DNA of 64,000 bases from Pirellulaceae bacterium (GTDB taxonomy: Bacteria; Planctomycetota; Planctomycetia; Pirellulales; Pirellulaceae): contig JADYZV010000029.1 of the NCBI GenBank assembly GCA_020852965.1, positions 1-64,000 on the forward strand. Direction: 5' to 3'. Below are positions 18,601 to 26,927 of this stretch, one piece after another. Each line of letters starts with the position of its first letter. Position 1 is the stretch's first letter. The notes under the pieces were generated by a model that saw only the letters and a program-made list of their open reading frames with translations, did no database searches and had not been told where the DNA came from. Position numbers and translations under genes: made by a program.

Positions 18601-18931
18601 CCAAAGTCGACAAGGCGAAGTGTCCACATTGATCGCAGAGAACACACTGCAGAAGCTGGAGCGAGAGATTGCATCGCTCAAGTCACAAAAGGAACAAGGT
18701 ATGCTGTTCGATGCCGAAGCACACCTCGAAGACTTAGATAAATCGATCAAGCTCAAAGAGGAAGAGGTCGAGCATCGTCGCAAGCATTATGAGGAGGTAC
18801 GCGAACAACTGTCACGGGAGCGAGAACGAGTTGTCAATCGCCTTCTGCCAAAGCGCTACACATTGTTTGGTGAAGCCCAAGTCTTTCCGCTGGCGATCGA
18901 AGTCTGCCTGCCGGAAGGAGCCCACCAATGA
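15653..18931 (+). CDS. drmD: DrmD-like SNF2-family helicase, 1092 aa
   Basis: An SF2/SNF2 translocase. Walker A is in ADDVGLGKTIEAGLIL near residue 148, the DEVH box in LIVDEVHNL near 260, SAT-like LTATPHNGR near 302, and the second RecA domain ends in ATDAASEGLNLQ near 594 and WNPSRIEQRNGRLDRHGQ near 621. The run SPFHGAVQVEDYQLVPL before Walker A, the PASLRIQWHDEM segment and the long C-terminal coiled coil (about 985-1055) ending in RYTLFGEAQVFPLAIE match my recollection of DrmD, the helicase of class 1 DISARM. Its stop overlaps the methyltransferase start by four bases, as in DISARM-type drmD-drmMI pairs. The start is given as TTG 15653; ATG 15659 is two codons later and equally possible. 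No separate drmA or drmB follows; their place is taken by the giant helicase at 30168. Confidence 0.78.
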   Translation: MEMITSEVKNPHVGMLAIVRKRRAVISEVRPFLGEDSVLHLVRMEYKDDASPEFEELIWEREPHRQLLEPNALPQGTDPPMVADDFDALLSSARWTALSPYLDPDDDGPLDRMPICSPFHGAVQVEDYQLVPLLKALKMPRINLMIADDVGLGKTIEAGLILRELLIRRRIQRVLILTPASLRIQWHDEMWSKFSLRFDVIDRASTHKLKRTMGIDANPWRSSYRAISSYHYLRQPDVLEQFHSACQTPEGSPHLPWDLLIVDEVHNLMPSPFGEDSDLCKTLRYIAPLFEHRLFLTATPHNGRTRCFSGLMELLDPVRFSRTDELKPAERQRIQDVVVRRLKRDINSRTNPPKFCTRLDPKALMLTFSKSEKALIVALSTLRDRIREVIRAEGGRRKLAGTFAIEILGKRLLSGPATFANSWLRCKLGLVEEEASSDSDVEAAKKSVEDDTGDDRETERRGSTASLVIGSWLKALEDQINDEIAEVDAAVEGLGISLDSDTLQPLLPKNDSRYDKLAELIADLLLDGKTWRDNERIVIFTEYKTTLDYLLSRLRKTLPDSGDRILSLFGGMQDTEREQIKEQFNDPEAKVRVLLATDAASEGLNLQDTARYLLHYDCPWNPSRIEQRNGRLDRHGQARDVQTYHFASDEDADMRFMALLIRKVDQMREDLGAVGEVLDEALHSRLIEGKSVEDVERRLDLQLESAKGSVDLPADDSVSTTNGNVNATDKESVDHLQALAAEVALDEHAQRHVLDVAMGIHAGRPQLSEPDEKKCCRVLNPSLSGWSDTIDETVRRTATGSRLGPMPLLTFSSAPFIHDVGGRTVFRPNHNIQMVHLGHPLMSLALNILGQRRYPGTKMSVSRWTVREGQLPAGADALILLHLEELGVNELRETFHHWIRTVRFPVRGEELAEPLPHVPAALLHAMRPVTSASAKDRAAELLLDLEVDLKNTVRDMRERLTGDLRVQLERDGKTARSEEDKRYQSRQGEVSTLIAENTLQKLEREIASLKSQKEQGMLFDAEAHLEDLDKSIKLKEEEVEHRRKHYEEVREQLSRERERVVNRLLPKRYTLFGEAQVFPLAIEVCLPEGAHQ

Positions 18932-21900
18932 GTGGTACCATGAACCAAGCGATCGAGAAATTCAGTTGGTGGAATAGCCTGCGTCATGGCGGACTGCTGT
19001 TGGACGCTGCCAGGTTGAGCGAAGTGGTTCGTGAGCCGCAGAAGCTCAGTTCCTACGAGCAAGATCGGCTACGACGTGAATTAGCGAACTTCGTGGACGC
19101 GCCCGACGTGAAACGCGGGGAATTCGTCAAGTATATGATGGGAAGTTTGTGTGGCTTCGAGCGCACGACAGGGGAATGGTATCGTGGTTCCGAAGTGAGT
19201 AAAGACTGGTCGCGGACGGCTATCACGGGAGAAACGATCCGCCCAGCTCATCTATGGATAGGAAAACGGGGAGCAATGCTGCCCGTATTTATTGACAAAG
19301 AAAAGCGGTTGGGAATCGGTCGTGGCGTGCGCGTCATTGGTCATGCTCTGCAGTGGATGCGCAAAACAAGCAATCGGCTTTCGATCGTCACCAATGGCGA
19401 TCAATGGCGAATCCTTTACGCGGGCCTCGATTACGAAGCCTTCGCCGAATGGGATCAGCGGCAATGGTTCAGTGAAGGCGAACCATCGACGGAGCTTAAA
19501 GGCTTTCTTTCACTGGTCCATCCCGATCTGTTCACGCCACCGGATGAGGATGCCGGTTGCCAACTTCTGGCCGCGATCAATGATAGTCGCAAGGGCCAGG
19601 CAGAGTTGTCGCAAGTCTTGGGGGAGCGCGTTCGGCAAGCCGCTGAGCTATTGATCCAAGGTCACGCCCAAGCGTTCGAGGGACATCTCGATAGTTTTAC
19701 ACCTCAGGAGCTATATCGCGCCGGCGTGCGCATGATCATGCGGCTGGTTGTTGTGCTGTTCGCGGAATCACGCGAGGCATTGCTGCCGCGCGACAATCCG
19801 GTCTACCACATGTCCTACAGTCTTCAGGGACTTCGCGATCAACTCGAACGCATCAATCCCCTGCGATTGAGAAATAACTACGCCGCCTATCCACGACTCA
19901 TTTCCCTCTGCAAGCTCGTCTATGAAGGATGTTCGCACGAAGCGTTGCTCGTCCCAACTTATGGCGGACAACTGTTCGAAGCCGGTGACCTGGAGAGCGC
20001 AGATGGACTTAGTCGAGCATTAGCCGTACTCGAGCAGGGCTGCTACGAACATGATGTGATGAATGACCAGCAAGTTCGCAATATTTTGGACTTGCTCAGC
20101 CGCACCAAAATCAAGATCCGACAAGGAAGACAAAGTACTTGGATACCTGCGCCGGTTGATTTTTCCAGCCTCGATAGCGAATACATCGGCATTCTCTATG
20201 AAGGCTTGCTTGACTTTGAACTGCGTCAGGCGAGTGCCGACAATCCCATCATTTTTCTTGCGGTTGGCAATCAGCCCGCCTTGCCATTGGCAACATTGGA
20301 AGCCATGGATGACAAAGCGCTGAAGAATCTATTAGAGAAAATGAAAGACACCTCGTCAGGTTCCGACGAGGAAGAGGAAGCTGATGAGGAGACATCTGAT
20401 GACGACAATGAGCCGACGGCACTAGCCGCGGGCAACGAGGCTAGCAGCGACGACGACCAGTCCGGTGAGACCGATGATGCAAGCGACGACTCGGACGAAG
20501 GAACTGTAGACGATGCACGACACACTGCTCGAGTTCGCGCAGAAGCTTGGGCCCAACGTGCGATCAAAGTTGGCAATCTCGTCACCAAGCCACGCGGCGC
20601 GATGACGGATGAAAAAAAACTGCAATATCAAGCTGCACTCGATCGCAAAGCCAAGCAGATTGTTACCAAAGTTGTATTACCCGGTGAATGGTATCTCGTC
20701 CGTTGGGGCGGCACGCGCAAGGGCTCCGGTACGTTTTACACGCGACCGCAGCTAGCCATTCCCACTGTCCACCGCACCCTCCGCCCCCTCGCCTATGACC
20801 CACCAGCATTTGCCGACAAAACGTCTAACCAATTAACTTTCCCCTCGGGGAGAGTCGCAAGTAACGCGACCGGAGAGGGGGCGATCCCGGAAATATCCGT
20901 TGCTGCCGAAAAAACACCGGAGTTCGACAAAGACGTCGCGATCGATCCACCCGAGTCTTATGCATCTCGCAGCGCAGCCACCCCAGGTGAAAGTGGCGAC
21001 GTCGGAACCAGCGACTTGGTAAACCTTAACTACGACGCCCCAGTCGAAGATTGGATCCCCAAACGCCCAGAAGAGATCCTAAACCTCAAAGTCTGCGATC
21101 CGGCTTGTGGTAGTGGCTCGTTCCCGCTTGCCGCACTTCGCTTCCTTACCGAAGCCCTTTATAACTCGCTGCATCACTACAACCGCATCCAATACTATTC
21201 GGACCGCACGGTCATCGACTTGATCGTCGACAATGCTACGCAGCGCACACTTTCCGGGGAACTCCTACCCTGCCGCCCCGAGGACAACGATTTTGAACCG
21301 CGCACCAAAGCAGTGCTTCGCCGCTATATCGTCGAGCGCTGCATTTACGGCGTGGATCTCGACCCGCTAGCCGTCGAGTTGTGTCGGCTGAGTCTGTGGA
21401 TCGAAACGCTCGATCCACGCCTGCCATTTACCTTCCTCGATCACAAAATCAAATGCGGCAATTCGCTGATCGGCACTTGGTTCGATCAGTTTATGCACTA
21501 CCCTGCCATGGCTTGGATGCGCGAGGGAGGCGACAAGAACCACAGCAACGGTGTGCACTACGAGAAAGAAGCATGGACTAAGGCGATTAGTAGCCGCGTT
21601 TCCGACATCAAATCGCAGTTGATCGATCAAATTGATCAGCAGCTTTACCTCAACACGGGCGAAGATCTCAACACTGTTCAAACGGTGCACGATGATGCGG
21701 AACGGGCTCTGGAAGGCATTCATCGCATTGGCATCCACGAAGCAGATCGTCGCGCCCAGGAATACCACCGACTGGTTGAGAGTGACAAGTTCAAGCACGC
21801 CAAGTTCTCGCTGAATCTGTGGTGTGCCATCTGGTTCTGGCCGCCGCAGCAACTCGAACATTGCCCGCTCGTTACTGAGTTTTACGAGGGCAAGCTATCG

Positions 21901-24462
21901 GACGAAGCGAAACGGATCGTCGAAAGTCTACAAGCTCAACTCCGCTTTTTCCACTGGCAACTCGAATTCCCCGACGTCTTCAGCACAGCCACCGATGGTT
22001 TTGACGCTGTCTTAGGCAATCCGCCGTGGGACATTGCCAAGCCGAATAGCAAGGAATTCTTTTCTGCGCTCGATCCACTGTACCGCAGCTATGGCAAACA
22101 GGAGGCAATTAACAAGCAGAAGGAACAGTTTGCAACGGACGCTGGCATCGAGCAGCGCTGGCTTGAATACAACGCACAGTTTCGTGCGCAGTCGAACTGG
22201 GTCAAGAATTCGGGCGATCCGTACGGGTGTTCTATCAGCACGGATTCCAAGGGGAAACAATCTCAGACCTTGAACATCGGTGGGGGAGGTGGCGGAAGTT
22301 TTAACCGGTCGGTCAGTCGCCATGAAAAATGGAAAGACAACCGTGAGGGGCAGTCGGGTTACTCGCAGAATCTCGAAGAGGTTCGGGGTTTCCATCACCA
22401 GGGCGGCGGCGACATCAACCTGTACAAGATGTTTCTTGAACAGGGGCATGCCATTCTCAATGAGAATGGCCGCATGGGATTCATCGTTCCATCTGGTATC
22501 TACTCCGACCACGGCACTGGCAATTTGCGAACTCTCTTCCTGGATCACTGCCGTTGGCAATGGCTATTTGGCTTTGAGAATCGCGAAAAAGTTTTCGATA
22601 TAGACAGTCGATTTAAATTCAATCCGATCATCATTCAGAAGGGCGGTCGAACAGATAGTATCCGCACGGCGTTTATGCGCCGTGACTTGGCCGACTGGGA
22701 GAAGGGTGAACAGTTCATCACCGAGTATCCCCGCGAGCGAGTCTTGCAGTTCTCGCCCAAGAGCAAAGCCATTCTTGAAATTCAATCTCGCCGCGACTTG
22801 GAGGTCTTGGAAAAGATCTACTCCAACGGCGTCTTGTTAGGCGACGACGGCCCCAATGGCTGGGGAATCAAGTACGCCACCGAATTCCATATGACGAACG
22901 ACAGCAAGTTGTTTCCGCCGCGCGACAAGTGGGAAGAGCGCGGCTACCGCCCCGACGAATACAGCCGCTGGCTCAAAGGCAACTGGCAGGACCGAACCGG
23001 CGACTGTCCCGCACCACCGGGTTGCAAACGCGTCGACATCCCCGAAGGTATCCTACTTTCCCGCGACGGCCAATCTTGGATTAGCGAGGACGCGATTGAT
23101 ACGGATATATTCGAGGGCTACATCCGCGAAGGTAATCGCAAGAAGCAAGTCAAAATGGAAGGTAGGAGCATTGTGCTTCCGTTGTACGAAGGCCGAATGA
23201 TCGGGCAGTTTGACTTCTCAGAAAAAGGATGGGTTTCTGGAAAGGGTCGTTCGGCAGTCTGGCGAGAAATCGACTGGAAAGCAAAGCAGATCGAACCACA
23301 GTTTCTTATGGCCGCACCCGTATTGCAGACCGCTTTGCTGCATAGCTTCATCACGGAGGTCAGAGAATCACAAGGAGAACGCGCCGTAGTAGTAGCGGAA
23401 GAACGTTTGCGTAGTGATTCGTATTTGCAAGCCTGGAATCTAACAAATTATAACCGGCTTGCCTTTATGGATGTCTCATCGGCAACGAACACAAGAACGA
23501 TGATTTCTTCATTGCTTGGCTTGAGCCCCTGTGGGAATAAGACACCACTTTTGAAGACATCGCACGATTTGACGTCATTAAGCGGTGTCCTAAACAGCTT
23601 GGCGTTTGACTACCAATTCAGAAATCGCTTGGGCGGAACCACGCTTAATTATTTCATCGTTGCGGAGGCCGCAATTCCCAGTCGGTCTGACCGTGCCCGT
23701 GAACTACAGTTCGTCAGTACTATCGCCAGATCGTTGAATTGTGCAGGGCATTTGCATGCAATCTGGTGGCTCAAAAGTCAACCTGACGTGCGGCTCGCGT
23801 GGCGAAATTACTGGGCAGTTACACCTCACGAACGACTGCGATTGCGAAGTATTAATGATGCAATCGTTGGCGCAATCTATCGTTTCAGCGAAGAAGATTA
23901 CTGCCTTGCCCTTAGAGAAACGGACTTCCCAGCTGACCGGATTGCGAAGGATGAATTTGCGTCCAAACTAAATCCCAAAGGCCTATGGCGCGTCGACAAG
24001 CAATTACCGCCGGAACATCGCTTAACGATATTATCGATTGTGGCATTCCACGAATTGCAGAAGCACATCGCCTCGGCAAATGATATAGCTGGCGGTGTAT
24101 CATCTTTCTTAAGTCAAAATGACGGAGAGGGCTGGCAGTTGCCTGAGACGTTACGATTAGCGGATTATGGCTTGGGGCATGACGAACGCGCCCTGGAGCA
24201 CCAGCCGGTTCGCGAGTGTTTCGGCCCCCGCTTCTACGATTGGCAGCTCGAGCAAGACGCAGAAGAATCCTGGCGCGAGTGCCACCTCCACGCCCGCAAC
24301 CTCCTCGGCCCCACCGGCTACCAAGCCCTCCTCGACGAAATCGCCGGTAAAGAACCGAGTGATCATTTGTCAGCGGCTAGTGTGCCGGCAACAGACGAAC
24401 GTGATATCGACCCGGACGACTTTGAACTGTCGGCCGATCCAATAAAGAAGTCGCGTAAGTAA
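18928..24462 (+). CDS. Giant Eco57I-class N6-adenine DNA methyltransferase (DrmMI/PglX-like), 1844 aa
   Basis: The protein methylates adenine in DNA using S-adenosylmethionine. Motif I is DPACGSGSF near residue 724 and motif IV is GNPPW near residue 1030, in the order of gamma-type N6-adenine methylases. The N-terminal 470 residues contain the RGEFVKYMMG, TNGDQWRILYAG and LYEGLLDFELRQA signatures found in large type IIG/BREX/DISARM methylases. Residues of about 473-530 are an extraordinary acidic linker made almost only of Asp, Glu, Ser and Ala. The C-terminal 700 residues should hold target recognition. It is coupled to the DrmD-like gene by an ATGA overlap, implying equimolar synthesis. At 1844 residues it is longer than usual DISARM methylases. 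No PD-(D/E)XK nuclease was seen, so it probably marks self DNA rather than restricting. Confidence 0.85.
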   Translation: MSGTMNQAIEKFSWWNSLRHGGLLLDAARLSEVVREPQKLSSYEQDRLRRELANFVDAPDVKRGEFVKYMMGSLCGFERTTGEWYRGSEVSKDWSRTAITGETIRPAHLWIGKRGAMLPVFIDKEKRLGIGRGVRVIGHALQWMRKTSNRLSIVTNGDQWRILYAGLDYEAFAEWDQRQWFSEGEPSTELKGFLSLVHPDLFTPPDEDAGCQLLAAINDSRKGQAELSQVLGERVRQAAELLIQGHAQAFEGHLDSFTPQELYRAGVRMIMRLVVVLFAESREALLPRDNPVYHMSYSLQGLRDQLERINPLRLRNNYAAYPRLISLCKLVYEGCSHEALLVPTYGGQLFEAGDLESADGLSRALAVLEQGCYEHDVMNDQQVRNILDLLSRTKIKIRQGRQSTWIPAPVDFSSLDSEYIGILYEGLLDFELRQASADNPIIFLAVGNQPALPLATLEAMDDKALKNLLEKMKDTSSGSDEEEEADEETSDDDNEPTALAAGNEASSDDDQSGETDDASDDSDEGTVDDARHTARVRAEAWAQRAIKVGNLVTKPRGAMTDEKKLQYQAALDRKAKQIVTKVVLPGEWYLVRWGGTRKGSGTFYTRPQLAIPTVHRTLRPLAYDPPAFADKTSNQLTFPSGRVASNATGEGAIPEISVAAEKTPEFDKDVAIDPPESYASRSAATPGESGDVGTSDLVNLNYDAPVEDWIPKRPEEILNLKVCDPACGSGSFPLAALRFLTEALYNSLHHYNRIQYYSDRTVIDLIVDNATQRTLSGELLPCRPEDNDFEPRTKAVLRRYIVERCIYGVDLDPLAVELCRLSLWIETLDPRLPFTFLDHKIKCGNSLIGTWFDQFMHYPAMAWMREGGDKNHSNGVHYEKEAWTKAISSRVSDIKSQLIDQIDQQLYLNTGEDLNTVQTVHDDAERALEGIHRIGIHEADRRAQEYHRLVESDKFKHAKFSLNLWCAIWFWPPQQLEHCPLVTEFYEGKLSDEAKRIVESLQAQLRFFHWQLEFPDVFSTATDGFDAVLGNPPWDIAKPNSKEFFSALDPLYRSYGKQEAINKQKEQFATDAGIEQRWLEYNAQFRAQSNWVKNSGDPYGCSISTDSKGKQSQTLNIGGGGGGSFNRSVSRHEKWKDNREGQSGYSQNLEEVRGFHHQGGGDINLYKMFLEQGHAILNENGRMGFIVPSGIYSDHGTGNLRTLFLDHCRWQWLFGFENREKVFDIDSRFKFNPIIIQKGGRTDSIRTAFMRRDLADWEKGEQFITEYPRERVLQFSPKSKAILEIQSRRDLEVLEKIYSNGVLLGDDGPNGWGIKYATEFHMTNDSKLFPPRDKWEERGYRPDEYSRWLKGNWQDRTGDCPAPPGCKRVDIPEGILLSRDGQSWISEDAIDTDIFEGYIREGNRKKQVKMEGRSIVLPLYEGRMIGQFDFSEKGWVSGKGRSAVWREIDWKAKQIEPQFLMAAPVLQTALLHSFITEVRESQGERAVVVAEERLRSDSYLQAWNLTNYNRLAFMDVSSATNTRTMISSLLGLSPCGNKTPLLKTSHDLTSLSGVLNSLAFDYQFRNRLGGTTLNYFIVAEAAIPSRSDRARELQFVSTIARSLNCAGHLHAIWWLKSQPDVRLAWRNYWAVTPHERLRLRSINDAIVGAIYRFSEEDYCLALRETDFPADRIAKDEFASKLNPKGLWRVDKQLPPEHRLTILSIVAFHELQKHIASANDIAGGVSSFLSQNDGEGWQLPETLRLADYGLGHDERALEHQPVRECFGPRFYDWQLEQDAEESWRECHLHARNLLGPTGYQALLDEIAGKEPSDHLSAASVPATDERDIDPDDFELSADPIKKSRK

Positions 24463-24515
24463 CCTGTCGGTTAGCGACTAATGACGATCAAGAGTAAATC
24501 CTGGAGTTCTAGTAA

Positions 24516-26927
24516 ATGGCGTTGACTAATCTCAGTTTGCGAGCCTTGTCGATTTGGTTCAGTACCAAGGTCAAGCCTTTCTTAGAACATGAAGATCCGG
24601 ACAAAGTCGCTGAGCTAAAGCGCGAGATAACTCGGCTCGTCGAACGCGAGAAACAGCTCGCCGAACCACTCTCCGTCTGTTTCGTCGGCGACGCGGGGGT
24701 CGGGAAAAGTACGCTCATTAACGCGATGGTAGCAGGAGGCGGGATCGTCGTTCCAAGTGGTGGGGTCGGCCCATTAACTGCCCAGGCTATTCAGATCTCG
24801 TATAACGAGCTTCCTTCGTTCAGCGCGATCTACCATTCGCCATCAAGCTTCTGGAAGATTGGCTTTGCCCTCGAGAGCGCCATTCGCCGCGATGAAAAGT
24901 CGTCGGATGCCGAGGACGACGCCGACTTGACTGAGCTGCTGGATGATGAAACTCGCGAGGAGATGAAACTACCGGTTGATGGACAAGAAACCGAAAACAA
25001 AACGGAAACCTACCGTAAACAAGCCCAACTGATTCTCACAGGAAATCAGGAAAATGTTGTAGAGCTAAAGTATCTTGCTGATAGTATTCGCGAAGCAATA
25101 GGCAAGCCACGGAAGTGGAAGACGAAAGCAACGCCTGAAGATCAAGTACGGATTAATCGTCTTAAAAAGATCTTTGAAACCGAACACAAGCGTTCCGAGT
25201 CAATATTTGAACTGGACGGCAACTCGGCGCAGTTTACTGAGGAACTGCATGTTCATGCGGCTGGCTATCTTTCTCCAATCATCAAAGAGTTGCAAGTTCG
25301 CTGGAATTCACCGTTGCTGAAAGAAGGAATCCAACTGGTCGATCTGCCTGGACTGGGAATCGCAGGCGATGTCTACCGAGAAGTCGCAGACAAATGGGTG
25401 CGCAACAACGCCAATGCCGTTGTATTGGTTGTCAATCACCGAGGCATCACGGAAGCCGATGCCAATCTGCTGCGATCAAGCGGCTATTTGACACGTTTGT
25501 TGCACTCGGCGGACGATCCCACCGCGGACCCGGTGATCTTGATTGTAGCCGTCGTCCGTACGGATGAAATTGCAAGCACACTGCGGCAAAATGATGTTAA
25601 GAAGACGAAAGCCACACGCGAATACCTTGCCGACGTGATGTCCAAGTGCCGCGAGCTGGTCAACAGGCAACTACAGGAGCAAATCGCTACCGCATGGACC
25701 AATGCAGAAGATGAACTAGGCGAAGTGAAGAAGGCGACCATTGATCGGATCGCGGAAACGCTACAAGTATTCCCACTGTCTACCACACAATATCGTCTTC
25801 TATTGATTGACGACGAGGATGAACGTCCCTTCATCCGTGAGGAAGAACAGAGTGGCGTTCCCGCCATGGTGCATGGCTTGGCGACCCTGTGCCGAGAGAA
25901 CCGCGAGGTCGTTCACGAGCGTTTTTCCGATGCGCTCAACTCACTATATGAGAGACTGCTGAGTCAAGTAGAACTAATTCGCGCACGTTGGGAGGAAAAG
26001 ACACGAGCACGTGAAGAAGCGGATGCTCTAAAAGCAGAGCTCGAGTCTTTTATCAAGCCGCTGCGCGAAGAATTTCGAGCAAGGCAAGGCGGCTACAGGG
26101 CTTTTCTCAAGGAGACGCTACCTGCGAATATTGAAACCGTGGTCGTCAATTCCAGCCTCACCGCCACAAAGTCGATACGCAGTTATCTTAGAAAGCTGCG
26201 CGACGCTAACTGGCGCACGCTGCAAGCTGCAGTCAAACGCGACGGCACTTTCTACGGGGCACGGCATATCAATCTGCCGACAGATTTTGCCATGTCGTTT
26301 GAAGATCCCGTAGCTGAGGCTTGGGGCAAATCGATACTAAGCGAATTACGCAAGCGTACGCGAGAGTTTTCAGCAGATTGCCTCGGATTTGTGGATCGAG
26401 TGGTCGAATGGGCCAAGGAGCAAGGTGGCCGCGTCCAGCCGCGTTTGATCGAAGCCCAGCGCGACGCTATCGCTGCGGACACCAAGCATTTGGCGTCCGT
26501 TGGAAAGAGTGTCGTTGATGACTTGCGTGAAACCGTCCGTGCAGAGTTATGCAAGGCGATTGAGGGTCCCATCCGCAGAAAGTGCCAGGCTTTTGTACGT
26601 CGAAACGAGCATGTTGGGACAGGCGTTCGGAATCGCATATTGGACCTGTTTGATGATCTGGCTGACGAGGCAATCGAAGCAGCCAAAACGCCGGCCCAAA
26701 ACGTCTTGCTAAGCAATTATCGGCTTGTCGAGTCGGAGATCCTGGAGGCATGGAAGAATCACAACGATCCATTACTGGCGGCAGCAGAGGCTATCGTCAG
26801 TTCGCATGAAGATAGCGTGAAACGAAGCGATGCCCAGAAGCGAAAGAAAGTGCTCGACGAAATTGATGACATTATTCAATGTGCACCAGCAGTGGAGAGT
26901 ACGGCATCGGAGAGTGCAGCCGTATGA
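24516..26927 (+). CDS. Dynamin-like GTPase, 803 aa
   Basis: A large GTPase of the dynamin class. G1 is GDAGVGKSTLIN near residue 59, the G2 threonine is probably in GGVGPLTAQAIQ near 88, G3 is DLPGLGIAGD near 275, and the G4 position reads VVRTDE rather than the usual TKxD. About 180 residues are inserted between G2 and G3, with an acidic stretch (SSDAEDDADLTELLDDE). The C-terminal half is long and helical (KAELESFIKPLREEFRARQGG and beyond), like a dynamin stalk. No membrane helix is obvious. It starts 53 bases after the methyltransferase and overlaps the next helicase gene by four bases (ATGA), so it belongs to the array rather than being a passenger. Dynamin-like proteins are known in bacterial phage defence, where they act at membranes; here it could equally be a DNA-complex-associated GTPase. 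Confidence 0.82.
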   Translation: MALTNLSLRALSIWFSTKVKPFLEHEDPDKVAELKREITRLVEREKQLAEPLSVCFVGDAGVGKSTLINAMVAGGGIVVPSGGVGPLTAQAIQISYNELPSFSAIYHSPSSFWKIGFALESAIRRDEKSSDAEDDADLTELLDDETREEMKLPVDGQETENKTETYRKQAQLILTGNQENVVELKYLADSIREAIGKPRKWKTKATPEDQVRINRLKKIFETEHKRSESIFELDGNSAQFTEELHVHAAGYLSPIIKELQVRWNSPLLKEGIQLVDLPGLGIAGDVYREVADKWVRNNANAVVLVVNHRGITEADANLLRSSGYLTRLLHSADDPTADPVILIVAVVRTDEIASTLRQNDVKKTKATREYLADVMSKCRELVNRQLQEQIATAWTNAEDELGEVKKATIDRIAETLQVFPLSTTQYRLLLIDDEDERPFIREEEQSGVPAMVHGLATLCRENREVVHERFSDALNSLYERLLSQVELIRARWEEKTRAREEADALKAELESFIKPLREEFRARQGGYRAFLKETLPANIETVVVNSSLTATKSIRSYLRKLRDANWRTLQAAVKRDGTFYGARHINLPTDFAMSFEDPVAEAWGKSILSELRKRTREFSADCLGFVDRVVEWAKEQGGRVQPRLIEAQRDAIAADTKHLASVGKSVVDDLRETVRAELCKAIEGPIRRKCQAFVRRNEHVGTGVRNRILDLFDDLADEAIEAAKTPAQNVLLSNYRLVESEILEAWKNHNDPLLAAAEAIVSSHEDSVKRSDAQKRKKVLDEIDDIIQCAPAVESTASESAAV

